DNA of 64,000 nucleotides, from positions 136,252-200,251 of the forward strand of contig CAXXOZ010000013.1 of the NCBI GenBank assembly GCA_963676435.2, read 5' to 3'. The DNA is from CAXXOZ01 sp963676435. Lineage in GTDB: Bacteria > Bacillota > Clostridia > Lachnospirales > Lachnospiraceae. Shown piece by piece: positions 42,030 to 52,267 of this stretch. Position 1 is the first letter of the stretch. The number at the start of each line of letters is the position of its first letter. The notes under the pieces were generated by a model that saw only the letters and a list, made by a program, of their open reading frames with translations, was not told where the DNA came from and searched no databases. Position numbers and translations under genes: made by a program.

Positions 42030-42965
42030 ATGAAAACAGCAGTATGTGATTTATTAGGGATAAAGTACCCTATTATCCAAGGTGGAATGGCATGGATTGC
42101 AGAGCATAAATTAGCAGCAGCCGTTTCTAATGCCGGAGGACTTGGTTTAATAGCCGCTGGAAGCGCAGACGCTTCTATCGTCCAAAAAGAAATTAGGGAA
42201 GCAAAAAAACTTACAGATAAACCTTTTGGGGTTAATATCATGTTAGTAAATCCACATTCTGATGATATTGCACAACTTTTAATAGACGAAAAAGTTGAAG
42301 TTGTCACTACTGGAGCAGGAAGCCCAGAAAAATATATGGAAGCATGGAAAAAAGCAGGAATAAAAGTTATTCCTGTTGTAGCTTCTGTGGCAATGGCAAA
42401 AAGAATGGAGAGATGTGGTGCTGATGCAATCATTGCAGAAGGGTGTGAAGCTGGAGGACATATCGGTGAAATAACTACTATGGCTTTAGTTCCACAGATT
42501 GTAGATGCAGTAAGCATACCTGTAATTGGAGCAGGTGGTGTTGGTGATGGAAGAGGTTTCGCAGCAATGTTAATGCTTGGGGCCAAGGGAGTACAGATTG
42601 GAACAAGATTTTTAGTTGCAAATGAATGTATTATTCATGAAAACTATAAACAAAAAGTAATTAAATCGAAAGATATAGATTCTGCCGTAACAGGTAGAAG
42701 CACTGGACATCCTGTAAGATCAATTAGGAATCAAACAACCAGAAAATATTTAGAACTTGAAAAACAAGGAGCTACTTTTGAGGAACTTGAATTATTAACA
42801 TTAGGTTCTTTAAGAAAAGCTGTTATAGAAGGTGATGTTGTAAACGGTTCACTAATGGCTGGTCAAATTGCCGGATTAGTAAAAGAAGAACAGTCTGCAA
42901 AAGATATTATTGAAGAACTTATTTCTCAGACAGATGACCTTTTAAAAAGGAGTTCTTATGAGTAA
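42030..42965 (+). CDS. fabK: Enoyl-ACP reductase II (FMN-dependent)
   Basis: 311 residues. Reduces trans-2-enoyl-ACP with NAD(P)H and FMN, the final step of each elongation cycle. A TIM-barrel of the NMO/FabK family: IKYPIIQGGMAWIAEHKLAAAVSNAGGLG at the start, VTTGAGSPEKYM, IAEGCEAGGHIGE and the FMN-phosphate motif AGGVGDGRGFAAMLMLGAKGVQIGTRF. Position between acpP and fabD supports FabK over nitronate monooxygenase. Overlaps fabD by 8 bp. Confidence 0.93.
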   Translation: MKTAVCDLLGIKYPIIQGGMAWIAEHKLAAAVSNAGGLGLIAAGSADASIVQKEIREAKKLTDKPFGVNIMLVNPHSDDIAQLLIDEKVEVVTTGAGSPEKYMEAWKKAGIKVIPVVASVAMAKRMERCGADAIIAEGCEAGGHIGEITTMALVPQIVDAVSIPVIGAGGVGDGRGFAAMLMLGAKGVQIGTRFLVANECIIHENYKQKVIKSKDIDSAVTGRSTGHPVRSIRNQTTRKYLELEKQGATFEELELLTLGSLRKAVIEGDVVNGSLMAGQIAGLVKEEQSAKDIIEELISQTDDLLKRSSYE

Positions 42966-43875
42966 AATTGCATATATATTTCCTGGTCAGGGAGCTCAAT
43001 ATTTTGGCATGGGAAAAGATTTTTATGAAAACTTTTCAGAAAGCCGTGAAATATTTGAAAAAGCTTCTGATCTTTTAAAACTTGATATGAAAAAAATCTG
43101 CTTTGAAGAAAATGAGCAGCTTAATATGACTGAATATACTCAGGCCGCAATGATAACTGTCTGCGCGGCCATTTTAACACAAATCAACACTAATGAAATA
43201 GCACCATCAGTATGTGCTGGATTAAGCCTTGGTGAATACAGCGCTTTATTGGCATGTGGTTCATTAAGTTTTGATGACGCAGTAAAAACAGTTAGACAAA
43301 GAGGTATCTTAATGCAAAACACAGTACCTGCAGGAGTAGGTGGTATGTATGCAATTATCGGCCTTGATCATAATCTGATTAGTAAAATATGTGCTGAAAC
43401 AGACGGAATTGTTTCAGTAGCTAATTATAACTATCCAGAACAAACTGTTATTACAGGAGAAGTTGGAGCTATAGAAATCGCTAAAGAGGCTTGCCTTGAA
43501 GCTGGAGCAAAAAGAGCTATCTCAGTAAAAGTAAGTGGTCCTTTCCACTCTGCTCTACTTAAGCCAGCAGGCGAAGATTTAAAAAAGGTATTAGAAGATG
43601 TTAAAATTAGTAAACCTTTAATACCATACATAAGTAATGTAACTGCTGAGTATATATATACTGAAGAGAACATTAAAAATCTTCTTTCACAGCAGGTATA
43701 TTCTCCTGTTAAATGGATGCAAAGTGTAGATGCAATGTTAAATTCAGGAGTTGATACTTTTATAGAAATAGGCCCTAAAAAGACATTATCAAATATGATA
43801 AAGAAAATGGGCGCTGAAGTAAAAATATACAACATCGATAAAGTCGATGATTTAAAAATACTTTCGGAGGTATAA
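42958..43875 (+). CDS. fabD: Malonyl-CoA:ACP transacylase
   Basis: 305 residues. Loads malonyl groups onto ACP. PGQGAQYFGMG is at the N-terminus; the nucleophile is Ser90 in GLSLGEYSAL, the partner His is in SGPFHSALLKPA, and QTVITGE is conserved. RBS AGGAG precedes ATG; gap to fabG is 2 bp. Confidence 0.95.
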   Translation: MSKIAYIFPGQGAQYFGMGKDFYENFSESREIFEKASDLLKLDMKKICFEENEQLNMTEYTQAAMITVCAAILTQINTNEIAPSVCAGLSLGEYSALLACGSLSFDDAVKTVRQRGILMQNTVPAGVGGMYAIIGLDHNLISKICAETDGIVSVANYNYPEQTVITGEVGAIEIAKEACLEAGAKRAISVKVSGPFHSALLKPAGEDLKKVLEDVKISKPLIPYISNVTAEYIYTEENIKNLLSQQVYSPVKWMQSVDAMLNSGVDTFIEIGPKKTLSNMIKKMGAEVKIYNIDKVDDLKILSEV

Positions 43876-43877
43876 GC

Positions 43878-44619
43878 ATGTTAGAAAATAAAATTGCATT
43901 AGTAACAGGTGGTGCTAGAGGTATTGGCGCTGAAATTGTAAGAACTTTATGTTCATACGGTGCAACTGTAATAATAAACTACTCTTCCTCTGAAGAAACA
44001 GCAAAAAATCTTGCAGACTCCTTAAAGAGCGAAGGCATGAATGCTGATATTTATTCATGTAATGTAGCTGATTTTGCGGCTACAAAAAAAAATGATTGAA
44101 GATGTTATTGCTAAATACGGAAGACTAGATATACTTGTAAACAACGCAGGAATAACCAAAGACAATATAGCTATGATGATGACAGAAAAAGAATTTGATG
44201 ATGTAATAAACATCAATCTTAAAGGGTCATTTAACTGTATGAAACATGTTTCTAGATATATGCTAAAACAAAAATCAGGCAGAATAGTTAACATCTCTTC
44301 AATAGTAGGTGTAATCGGAAATGCTGGACAGCTAAACTACTGCGCTTCAAAAGCTGGTATAATAGGGATGACTAAATCACTCGCCAGAGAACTTGGTTCA
44401 AGAGGTATAACAGTTAATGCGGTTGCTCCAGGATATATCGATACTGAGATGACAAAAGTTCTCTCTGAAGATGTTACCAAAAAAATGCTTGCAGGAATTC
44501 CTTTAGGAAGAATCGGTGAAACAAAAGATATCGCTGAAACTGTAGCTTTCTTATCTTCTGAAAAGGCGTCATATATTACTGGACAGGTAATACAGGTAGA
44601 TGGAGGTATGGGAATATGA
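43878..44619 (+). CDS. fabG: 3-oxoacyl-ACP reductase (one frameshift)
   Basis: 246 residues after removing one base from the A9 run at 44084-44092. Reduces 3-oxoacyl-ACP with NADPH. N-terminal part carries the cofactor motif TGGARGIG; after the shift the frame continues KKMIEDVIAKYG, NNAGITKDN, catalytic Ser/Tyr/Lys in NISSIVG and NYCASKAG, and the C-terminal VIQVDGGMGI. The joined protein is of normal length and has every active-site residue, so the break is more likely a read error than decay. Confidence 0.88.
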
Positions 44620-45851
44620 AACGAGTAGTTGTAACTGGGTTAGGGGTTATTTCTCCTATAGGAAATAGTGTAGACAGTTTCTGGGACAGTCTAAAAAATA
44701 CAAAAGTTGGTTTTGGACCAATAGACCGATTTGATGTTTCAGATTATAAAGTCAAATTGGCTGCACAAATAAATGATTTTGATCCAAAAGAATACATGGA
44801 TCCAAAATCCGCAAGAAGAATGGAATTATTTTGCCAATATGCTGTAGCTGCTTCAAAACAAGCTATAGAAAACTCAGGTCTTGATTTAGAAGCTGAGGAT
44901 AGAAACAGAATCGGTGTTTGTATTGGTTCTGGTGTTGGTAGTTTACAGGCAATGGAAAGAGAACATAAAAGACTTCTAGAAAGAGGTTATGATAAAGTTG
45001 GACCTATGCTTGTTCCTTTAATGATATCAAATATGGCTGCTGGGAATGTTGCTATAGCTTTTAACTTAAAAGGAAAATGTACAAATATTGTTACAGCTTG
45101 TGCAACGGGAACACACTCAATCGGAGATGCTTACAGATATATTCAATGCAATGAAGCTGATGTAATGGTATGTGGTGGTACAGAAGCCGCTATTTGCCCA
45201 ATCGGCATAACAGGTTTTGGTTCACTTACAGCATTAAGTACATCTTCTGATCCAAACAGAGCTTCTATCCCTTTTGACAAAGAAAGAAATGGTTTTTGTT
45301 ATGGGAGAAGGCTCAGGAGTTGTAGTTTATTGAATCATTAGATCATGCTTTAGCTAGAGGAGCAAACATTTTAGCTGAAATCAGTGGTTATGGCGCAACA
45401 TGTGATGCTTTCCATATAACTTCTCCTGCTGAAGACGGAGAAGGTGCAGCAAGAGCAATGCTACTTGCTGTCGAAGAAGCTGGCCTAAAACCAGAAGATG
45501 TTGGACTATATAAACGCACATGGAACAAGTACAAAACATAATGATTTATTTGAAACTAGATCAATTAAAAAAGCATTTAAAGAACATGCTTATAATCTTA
45601 ATGTTAGCTCTACAAAATCAATGACTGGACATATGCTTGGAGCATCAGGAGCAGTTGAGTTTATAGCTTGTGTTAAATCTATAAATGATAATTTTATACA
45701 TGCTACAGCTGGATATCAAGTACAGGATGAAGAATTAGATTTAAATTATACAAAAGAACCTATAGAAAAAGAAGTAAATGTAGCAATTACAAATTCACTT
45801 GGATTTGGTGGACACAACGGAAGTCTCTTAATAAAAAAATTCGTTAAGTAA
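44616..45851 (+). CDS. fabF: 3-oxoacyl-ACP synthase II (three frameshifts)
   Basis: 410 residues after removing one base each from T5 (45293-45297), TTT (45326-45328) and GG (45503-45504). The joined frame reads RNGFVMGEGSGVVV..ESLDHALARGANILAE and ..EDVDYINAHGTST, exactly where FabF motifs should lie. Catalytic Cys is in TACATGTHS, with the two His in NAHGTS and MTGHMLGA. Condenses acyl-ACP with malonyl-ACP. Overlaps the fabG stop by 4 bp. No fabH is present in the operon. Confidence 0.86.
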
Positions 45852-45863
45852 AGAGGTATAAAA

Positions 45864-46284
45864 ATGGAATTAGAAGAAATTTTTAAAATTAATAGATACA
45901 GTTTCAAATTCAAACCTTGAATCTTTTTCATATGAAGAAGGTGATTTGAAATTAAATCTAAAAACAAAAGAAGATAAAACTGCTGCAAGTGTTGTTACGG
46001 GGAGCGAAATAACATATGCTGCTACACCTGAAAATGAAGGAAATTATAAATTTGTTGAATCACCGTTAGTGGGAGTATTTCATTCATATAATTCTGAACT
46101 AGGCGAACCTTATGTTACTGTTGGCGAAAGAGTTAATGTAGGTCAGGTTGTTGGTATTATTGAAGCGATGAAACTAATGAATGAAGTTTGTTCTAATGTT
46201 AGTGGAACTGTAGAAGAAATTTTAGTAGCTAATGAGCAAACTGTTGAGTATGGCCAGTTACTTGTAAAAATTAAAGAAGATTAG
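45864..46284 (+). CDS. accB: Biotin carboxyl carrier protein of acetyl-CoA carboxylase (one frameshift)
   Basis: 139 residues after removing one base from AAAA at 45885-45888. The N-terminal helix (MELEEIFKLIDTVSNSN after correction) leads into a linker and a biotinyl domain with the attachment Lys in IIEAMKLMNEV. The C-terminus VEYGQLLVKIKED is typical. Follows fabF by 12 bp. Carries carboxybiotin between AccC and AccA/AccD. Confidence 0.87.
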
Positions 46285-46296
46285 GAGACTGCTTAC

Positions 46297-46720
46297 ATGT
46301 TAGGAATTAACGAAATAAAAGAAATAATACCTCATCGCGCACCTTTTCTACTAATTGACAGAATCGATGAGATGGAACTGGGAAAAAGAATAAAAGGGCT
46401 AAAAAATGTAACTTTTAATGAACCTTTTTTTAACGGTCACTTTCCTCAGGAACCTGTAATGCCTGGAGTTCTTATAATAGAAGCTCTGGCACAGGTAGGT
46501 GCAGTATTAATTCTTTCTGAGGAACACAACAAAGGAAAAACAGCTTTTTTTGCAGGTATTGATTCTGCAAAATTTAAAGATAAAGTAATACCAGGTGATT
46601 CACTTGAGTTAGAAGTTGAAAATGGTTAAATTAAAAGGTCCTTTCGGCATTGGAAAGGCAACGGCATATAAAAATGGTAAAATATGTGTTCAGGCACAAC
46701 TAACATTTGCCATACAGTAG
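46297..46720 (+). CDS. fabZ: 3-hydroxyacyl-ACP dehydratase (one frameshift)
   Basis: 140 residues after removing one base from AAAA at 46619-46622. Dehydrates 3-hydroxyacyl-ACP. A hotdog fold with active-site His in GHFPQEPVMPGVLIIEALAQ and the matching Glu. After the shift the protein continues MVKLKGPFGIGKATAYKNGKI to a stop at 46718-46720, giving a standard FabZ C-terminus. Overlaps nothing; accC starts 10 bp later. Confidence 0.87.
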
Positions 46721-46730
46721 GAGTAATAAC

Positions 46731-48080
46731 ATGTTTGATAAAATATTAATTGCTAATCGTGGAGAAATTGCGGTTAGAATTATAAGAGCGTGTAGAGAAA
46801 TGGGTATACGTACAGTTGCCGTATGTTCTCTATCGGATAAAAATTCACTACATTCACAGTTAGCAGATGAATCAATATGTATCGGTCCTGACAGACCAAA
46901 AGATAGTTATTTAAATATGGAGCGAATTCTAAGCGCTGCAATCGAAACAAATACAAGTGCTATACATCCTGGTTTTGGGTTTTTATCTGAAAATCCAAAG
47001 TTTGTAAATCTTTGTGAGAAATGTGGCATAAAATTCATTGGACCAGATTATTCTTGTATTGAAAAAATGGGCGATAAATTAGAAGCCAGAAACATGATGA
47101 TTAGCGCAGGTGTACCTGTTATCCCAGGAACCAACAAGCCTTTGAAGGATGCTAAAAAAGCTCTTGAAAAAGCAAAAAAAATTGGTTTTCCTATCATTGT
47201 TAAAGCTGTACACGGTGGTGGTGGAAAAGGAATGCGAATTGTTCATGACATCTCTGAATTTGAGTCAATGTTTGAAACAGCAAGAAAGAATCAAAGAATG
47301 CATTTGACAGTGATGAAATGTATCTTGAAAAGTTCCTTCCAATCGCTAGACATATAGAATTCCAAATATTAGCAGATAATTATGGAAATGTAGTTCATCT
47401 AGGAGAGAGAGACTGTTCTATACAAAAAAGAAATCAAAAAATGATCGAGGAAACACCTAGTGTTGCTTTATCACCAGAACTTAGAAAAGAGATGGGTGAA
47501 ACCGCAGTTAAGGCTGCAAAAGCAGTAAATTATAACAGCGTAGGAACAATAGAATTTCTACTTGATGAAAATAATCAGTTCTACTTTATGGAAATGAATA
47601 CCAGAATCCAAGTTGAACATCCGGTAACTGAAATGGTTACAGGAATAGACCTGGTAAAGGAAATGATCCAAATTGCAGCTGGAGAAAAATTAAGTATCAC
47701 CCAAGATGATGTTGAGTTCAGAGGACATTCTATTGAATGTAGAATAAACGCTGAAGATCCTGACAATCTATTTAGACCATGTCCGGGGAAAAATAACAGA
47801 AATGCATTTTCCAGGTGGAAATGGTGTACGAGTTGACTCTGCACTATTTAGGGGATATGAAATACCTCCTTGTTATGACTCAATGGTTGCAAAACTAATA
47901 GTACATGGTCGAACAAGGGAAGATGCTATAAATAAAATGATAAGCGCTCTTGGTGAAATGGTGATACAGGGTGTAAAAACAAACCTTGATTTCCACTACT
48001 CTGTTTTGAGTAATAAGGAATTCGCCGAAGGAGATTTTGAAACAATAAATGAAAATCTAAAGGAAAGGTGTTGTGACTAA
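46731..48080 (+). CDS. accC: Biotin carboxylase of acetyl-CoA carboxylase (two compensating frameshifts)
   Basis: 449 residues after adding a base to AAA at 47285-47287 and removing one from A5 at 47789-47793. Start MFDKILIANRGEIAVRIIRA at 46731 with TAGGAG upstream. ATP-grasp loop KAVHGGGGKGMRIV, RHIEFQILADNYGNVVHLGERDCSIQKRNQK and EMNTRIQVEHPVTE are present; PCPGKITEMHFPGGNGVRVDS is restored across the second break. Carboxylates biotin on AccB. The stop overlaps the accD ATG. Confidence 0.88.
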
Positions 48081-48925
48081 TGCTACAGTTTAAAAAGACT
48101 CTTAAAGTTAAGAGTAATGAAAAAATTAAAGACAGTGTTCAGAAATCACAGATTCCTGATGGCTTGTTCAAAAAATGTCCTGAGTGTAATCAAATAGTTT
48201 ATGCTGAAGACATAATCAGCAATTATCACACCTGTCCTAACTGCGAACATTATTTTAGAATAAATGCTAGAAGACGTATAAGTATGGTTGCAGACAATAA
48301 TAGTTTTGTAGAATGGGATAATGGATTGGAAACAACTGATCCTCTATCTTTTCCTGGATACAAAAATAAACTTGATAAATTCAAATCTGGCACAAATTTA
48401 GATGAAGCTGTAATTACAGGTGAGTGTCTAATTAGAGAACAACCAGTTGCTATAGGTGTTATGGAATCAGAATTCATGATGGGTAGTATGGGAACAATAG
48501 TTGGAGAAAAAATAACTCGCCTTGTAGAAAAAGCTACTGAAAAAAGTTTACCTGTTGTAATATTCTGTTGCTCTGGAGGAGCAAGAATGCAAGAAGGGAT
48601 TTTTTCTCTGATGCAGATGGCAAAAACTAGTCAGGCACTAAAAAAACACAGTGAAGCTGGCAATTTATATATTTCTATACTTACTGATCCTACAACAGGT
48701 GGTGTAACTGCAAGTTTTGCAATGCTTGGTGATGTGATTTTAGCGGAACCTGGAGCATTGATAGGTTTTGCAGGCCCACGAGTTATCGAGCAGACTATTA
48801 AACAAAAATTACCAAAGGATTTTCAGACATCTGAATTCTTAAAAGAAAAAGGATTTGTTGATCGAATAGTTAAAAGAAATCAACTTCGAAAAACAATAAG
48901 CTTTTTAGTAAGGAGTTCAAAATGA
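48080..48925 (+). CDS. accD: Acetyl-CoA carboxylase carboxyltransferase subunit beta
   Basis: 281 residues. The zinc ribbon (CPEC..CPNC, about 34-56) at the N-terminus is typical of AccD, followed by the crotonase-like fold with GSMGTIVGEKI and CSGGARMQEGIFSLMQMAKTS. Forms the carboxyltransferase with AccA, which moves CO2 from biotin to acetyl-CoA. Starts on the last base of accC and overlaps accA by 4 bp. Confidence 0.94.
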   Translation: MLQFKKTLKVKSNEKIKDSVQKSQIPDGLFKKCPECNQIVYAEDIISNYHTCPNCEHYFRINARRRISMVADNNSFVEWDNGLETTDPLSFPGYKNKLDKFKSGTNLDEAVITGECLIREQPVAIGVMESEFMMGSMGTIVGEKITRLVEKATEKSLPVVIFCCSGGARMQEGIFSLMQMAKTSQALKKHSEAGNLYISILTDPTTGGVTASFAMLGDVILAEPGALIGFAGPRVIEQTIKQKLPKDFQTSEFLKEKGFVDRIVKRNQLRKTISFLVRSSK

Positions 48926-49713
48926 TGAATAATAAAAATGCATGGGAAAGAGTTCAAATTGCAAGAGATCCCGAAAGAGCTTATACACTTGATTACATTA
49001 GTATGATTTTTGACGAATTCTTAGAGTTACATGGTGATAGATATTATAGTGATGACGGAGCCGTAGTCGGCGGAATCGGTCTTTTAGAAGATACTTTTGT
49101 AACAATAGTAGGACATCAAAAAGGTAGAAGTATCCGCCAGAATATAAAAAGAAATTTTGGCATGGCTTCTCCAGATGGATATAGAAAAGCCCTAAGACTT
49201 ATGAAACAAGCTGAAAAATTCAATAGACCTATTGTATGCTTTATAGATACTCCAGGTGCTTTTTGCGGAATCGAAGCTGAAGAAAGAGGTCAGGGTGAAG
49301 CTATCGCTAGAATACTATATGAGATGTCAGATATTAAAGTACCAATATTAGCAATCATTATTGGGGAAGGTGGAAGTGGTGGCGCTTTAGCCTTTGGTCT
49401 TTCTAATGAAGTTTGGATGTTGGAAAACTCTATATACTCAATACTGTCTCCTGAAGGATTTGCCAGTATATTATGGAAAGACAGTTCTAGAGCTAGCGAA
49501 GCAGCAGAAATAATGAAAATTACTGCACAGGATTTACTCGAAGCAAATATTATTGACCGAGTAATAACCGAAAAAGAAGATACTATGCCTGATGATTACT
49601 CAGACGTTGGAAAACAGTTGAAAGAAGGCATTATTAATTTTATTAAAAAATATGATAATGTTCCATCTGACAAAATTACAGAGGAGCGATATGAAAGATT
49701 TAGAAAAATGTAA
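48922..49713 (+). CDS. accA: Acetyl-CoA carboxylase carboxyltransferase subunit alpha
   Basis: 263 residues. Carboxyltransferase alpha subunit with ELHGDRYYSDDGAVVGGIG, the oxyanion-type IDTPGAFCGIEAEERGQGEAIA and GEGGSGGALAFGLSNEVWMLEN. Slightly shorter than E. coli AccA at the N-terminus, as in many Firmicutes. Its last 23 bp overlap the next gene. Confidence 0.94.
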   Translation: MMNNKNAWERVQIARDPERAYTLDYISMIFDEFLELHGDRYYSDDGAVVGGIGLLEDTFVTIVGHQKGRSIRQNIKRNFGMASPDGYRKALRLMKQAEKFNRPIVCFIDTPGAFCGIEAEERGQGEAIARILYEMSDIKVPILAIIIGEGGSGGALAFGLSNEVWMLENSIYSILSPEGFASILWKDSSRASEAAEIMKITAQDLLEANIIDRVITEKEDTMPDDYSDVGKQLKEGIINFIKKYDNVPSDKITEERYERFRKM

Positions 49714-50782
49714 AGAAAAAATTAGCAAGATGAAACCATTGGTTATTGATAATCTAATTGCTAAAATCCCTATTATACAAGGTGGAATGGGTATAGGAGT
49801 TTCACTAAGCAAGTTAGCAGGAGCTGTCTCCAAAGAAGGTGCTATAGGAGTAATCTCCACAGCACAAATCGGCTGTATGGAAGATGACTATAACACAAAT
49901 CCAGAAGAAGCAAACTTAAGAGCTGTAAAAAGCCACATTTTAAGAGCAAGAGAAATAGCACCTAAAGGAATTTTGGGCGTAAATATAATGGTAGCCACAA
50001 AAAATTATGCTAAATATGTTAAAGCTTCTATAGAGGCTGGAATAGATATGATAATCTCAGGTGCTGGCCTTCCTTTAGAATTACCAAAATTAGCTGAAGG
50101 CACAAATACAAAACTTGTACCAATTGTATCCTCTTTAAAGGGAACAAAATTGATACTAAAAATGTGGAAAAATAAAAACAACAAAATACCTGATGCTATT
50201 ATAATAGAGGGCCCTGAAGCAGGTGGTCATTTGGGTTTTAAACCTGAAGAATTAGATGATATCAAACAATTACATCATGAAAATGAAATAAAAAGCATTA
50301 TAGAATTTGTTAAAGATTTTTCTAGAGAAGTTGGTAAAAAAATTCCTATTATAACAGCTGGTGGAATAAGTAATAGAAAGAAATTCAAGCACCAGTTAAA
50401 AGGTTTAGGGGTTGATGGAGTTCAGATTTCTACAAAGTTTGTTACAACCATTGAATGTGATGCCCACGATGATTTTAAAAAGGCATATTTAAACTGTAAA
50501 AAACAAGATATAATTATAGTTAAAAGTCCTGTTGGAATGCCAGGTAGAGCTATAAAAAATAAGTTCATGGATAAAGTAAAACTTGAACGCGTGCCTGCTT
50601 TAAAATGTAAAAGCTGCATAATACCATGTAAACCAGCTACAACTCCATATTGTATAACAGAGGCATTAATAAACGCTGTTAAAGGCAACATTGAAGAAGG
50701 TTTGGTTTTCTGTGGAGCAAGGGCATACAAAGAAAAAAGAATTAAGTCCGTTAAGGAAGTTATAAGCGAATTAGCTTTTTAA
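49691..50782 (+). CDS. Second FabK/nitronate monooxygenase-family flavoenzyme with Cys-rich C-terminus
   Basis: 363 residues from the ATG at 49691, which has GAGGAG upstream and overlaps accA by 23 bp. TIM-barrel FMN family: IAKIPIIQGGMGIGVSLSKLAGAVSKEGA, IIEGPEAGGHLG and TAGGISNRKKFKHQLKGLGVDGVQISTKF. Compared with FabK at 42030 it has a longer loop and a C-terminal extension with Cys residues (KCKSCIIPCKP). It ends the fab operon. It may be a second enoyl reductase, a nitronate monooxygenase or an unsaturated fatty acid enzyme; sequence does not decide. Confidence 0.85.
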   Translation: MKDLEKCKEKISKMKPLVIDNLIAKIPIIQGGMGIGVSLSKLAGAVSKEGAIGVISTAQIGCMEDDYNTNPEEANLRAVKSHILRAREIAPKGILGVNIMVATKNYAKYVKASIEAGIDMIISGAGLPLELPKLAEGTNTKLVPIVSSLKGTKLILKMWKNKNNKIPDAIIIEGPEAGGHLGFKPEELDDIKQLHHENEIKSIIEFVKDFSREVGKKIPIITAGGISNRKKFKHQLKGLGVDGVQISTKFVTTIECDAHDDFKKAYLNCKKQDIIIVKSPVGMPGRAIKNKFMDKVKLERVPALKCKSCIIPCKPATTPYCITEALINAVKGNIEEGLVFCGARAYKEKRIKSVKEVISELAF

Positions 50783-50793
50783 CCCTCTTTTTT

Positions 50794-50826
50794 AAGTCCG
50801 TATACTCGTCATATACGGACTTTTGT
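50794..50826 (+). terminator. Terminator of the fab/acc operon
   Basis: AAGTCCGTATA/TATACGGACTT forms a perfect 11-bp stem (50794-50804/50812-50822) with a 7-nt loop and is followed by TTGTTATTTG. Lies 12 bp after the last stop codon. Confidence 0.85.
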
Positions 50827-50888
50827 TATTTGATTTTTTTGGATTATATGCTATAATCTTACAAGATATTTTATATAGGAGAAAAAAC

Positions 50889-51167
50889 ATGTCAGAAATA
50901 TTTGAAGCAATTATGCTGATATGCTTTGGGGTTTCATGGCCGATAGCATTAATAAAGAGCATAAAAGTAAAGACAGCAAAATCTACAAGTGTACAGTTTA
51001 TACTACTTATTTTATTAGGATATATCGCAGGAATTAGCGCTAAAATTGTAACTCACAACTTTAGTTATGTTTTCTTTATATATATAATAAACATTATGTC
51101 AGTATCTGGAAATTTAATCGTCTATTTTATAAATGCAAGTAGAGATAAAAAAGAAGCTGCTGCCTAG
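50889..51167 (+). CDS. Small membrane protein, PQ-loop (SemiSWEET-like)
   Basis: 92 residues from the ATG at 50889, preceded by AGGAGAAAAAAC. Three membrane segments and the cytosolic motif SWPIALIKSIKVKTAKSTSVQF are the single PQ-loop repeat pattern. Such half-transporters can dimerize to carry sugars or other small molecules; many in Firmicutes are uncharacterised. Single-gene unit between two terminators. Confidence 0.78.
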   Translation: MSEIFEAIMLICFGVSWPIALIKSIKVKTAKSTSVQFILLILLGYIAGISAKIVTHNFSYVFFIYIINIMSVSGNLIVYFINASRDKKEAAA

Positions 51168-51193
51168 AAAAGACCACCTATTGGTGGTCTTTT
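51168..51193. terminator. Bidirectional terminator
   Basis: AAAAGACCACC/GGTGGTCTTTT, an 11-bp perfect stem with loop TATT. It ends the PQ-loop gene on the plus strand and the esterase-galT-galK transcript on the minus strand. Confidence 0.88.
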
Positions 51194-51208
51194 AATTAGC
51201 TAATTTAT

Positions 51209-52213
51209 TTATTTTAGTACTGAATTTACCCATCCTATGAAAGTTTTTTTCCATTCTTCTACTCTCTCATAATCTGCTGGAAACATTGGATTTGCTCTCA
51301 TAGGATTGCATCCACCGTATCCGTGTCCTCCTTTTGAATACATATGGACTTCAAAAGGTATTTTTTTCTTATTTATTTCGATTGCAAAATTAGAAATTTC
51401 AGAAGATGGTATAAGTATATCATCTATAGCGCTACATAAAAATATAGGTGCATCACCTTCTTTTATGTGATTTTTAATGGTCATTTTACTAGCTATTTCA
51501 TTTCTCATTTCTTCTGTTTTTAAATCATTTTTATCAAAAACTCCAAACAGCAAAGATTTTGACTTATCAAAACTTAATGCTGGATAAATCAACCCCATTG
51601 CGCTTACATGTGCACTTGTTTTGTCTATCTCGTCTTCTATAAATCCTTTGTCTTCAATCTTTGAGTCTCTAAAAATTTCAACTGTTGTTGCTGCTAAGTT
51701 TCCTCCTGCAGAAAAACCTAAAATACCTATTTGCTCTGAATCAATACCATATTCATCACAATGAAAACGCACATACCTAATTGCTCGTTGGCAATCTCTA
51801 AACATTACTGGATACTTATATGGATAACTTCTATACCATAAAACAAAACAGCTTATACCTGCTTCATTTAAGAACTTAGCCACATCTTCACCTTCATTGT
51901 CCATGCTTTTTGTAAGATAGCCTCCACCAGGACAAACAATAAAACATTTTTTACTGCCTTCAACTATATATGGAATAAGATAAGGTTCATCTTCAAAAGT
52001 TTCTTTTGCTAAACCTGGAACTATCTCTTCTTTATATACTAAAGTATCGTTCCCTGACATATCTTCAATATAATCTTTTGTTAAATCAAAAATACCTGGA
52101 TGATTTTGAAAAATATCCTGCATGGTATATTCTTCATGTATTTCCATTATATCGAGCTTACTAGCTGCTGAATTATATGGTATATTTTCTCCCCAAATTT
52201 TTAACTTATCCAT
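51209..52213 (-). CDS. Alpha/beta hydrolase, acetyl esterase/lipase type
   Basis: 334 residues without a signal peptide, so cytoplasmic. The oxyanion motif CPGGGYLTK, nucleophile Ser in GFSAGGNLA (about 186-194), acid Asp in SAIDDILIP and His in GGHGYGG are in the usual order of the BD-FAE/carbohydrate esterase-like lipases. It is on the galK-galT strand, 54 bp after galT, and probably deacetylates sugars or small esters released from polysaccharides. RBS AAGGAGG precedes ATG. Confidence 0.88.
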   Translation of the reverse strand: MDKLKIWGENIPYNSAASKLDIMEIHEEYTMQDIFQNHPGIFDLTKDYIEDMSGNDTLVYKEEIVPGLAKETFEDEPYLIPYIVEGSKKCFIVCPGGGYLTKSMDNEGEDVAKFLNEAGISCFVLWYRSYPYKYPVMFRDCQRAIRYVRFHCDEYGIDSEQIGILGFSAGGNLAATTVEIFRDSKIEDKGFIEDEIDKTSAHVSAMGLIYPALSFDKSKSLLFGVFDKNDLKTEEMRNEIASKMTIKNHIKEGDAPIFLCSAIDDILIPSSEISNFAIEINKKKIPFEVHMYSKGGHGYGGCNPMRANPMFPADYERVEEWKKTFIGWVNSVLK

Positions 52214-52267
52214 AAAAAACCTCCTTAATATCTATAACCAGTATATTTTATCATATTATTTTCTCGA

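Noticed and set aside
44084..47793. Programmed frameshifting in the fab/acc genes
   Set aside because: Breaks are both plus and minus one, occur at ordinary short runs and lack slippery-site and stimulator structure; fabF would need three events.
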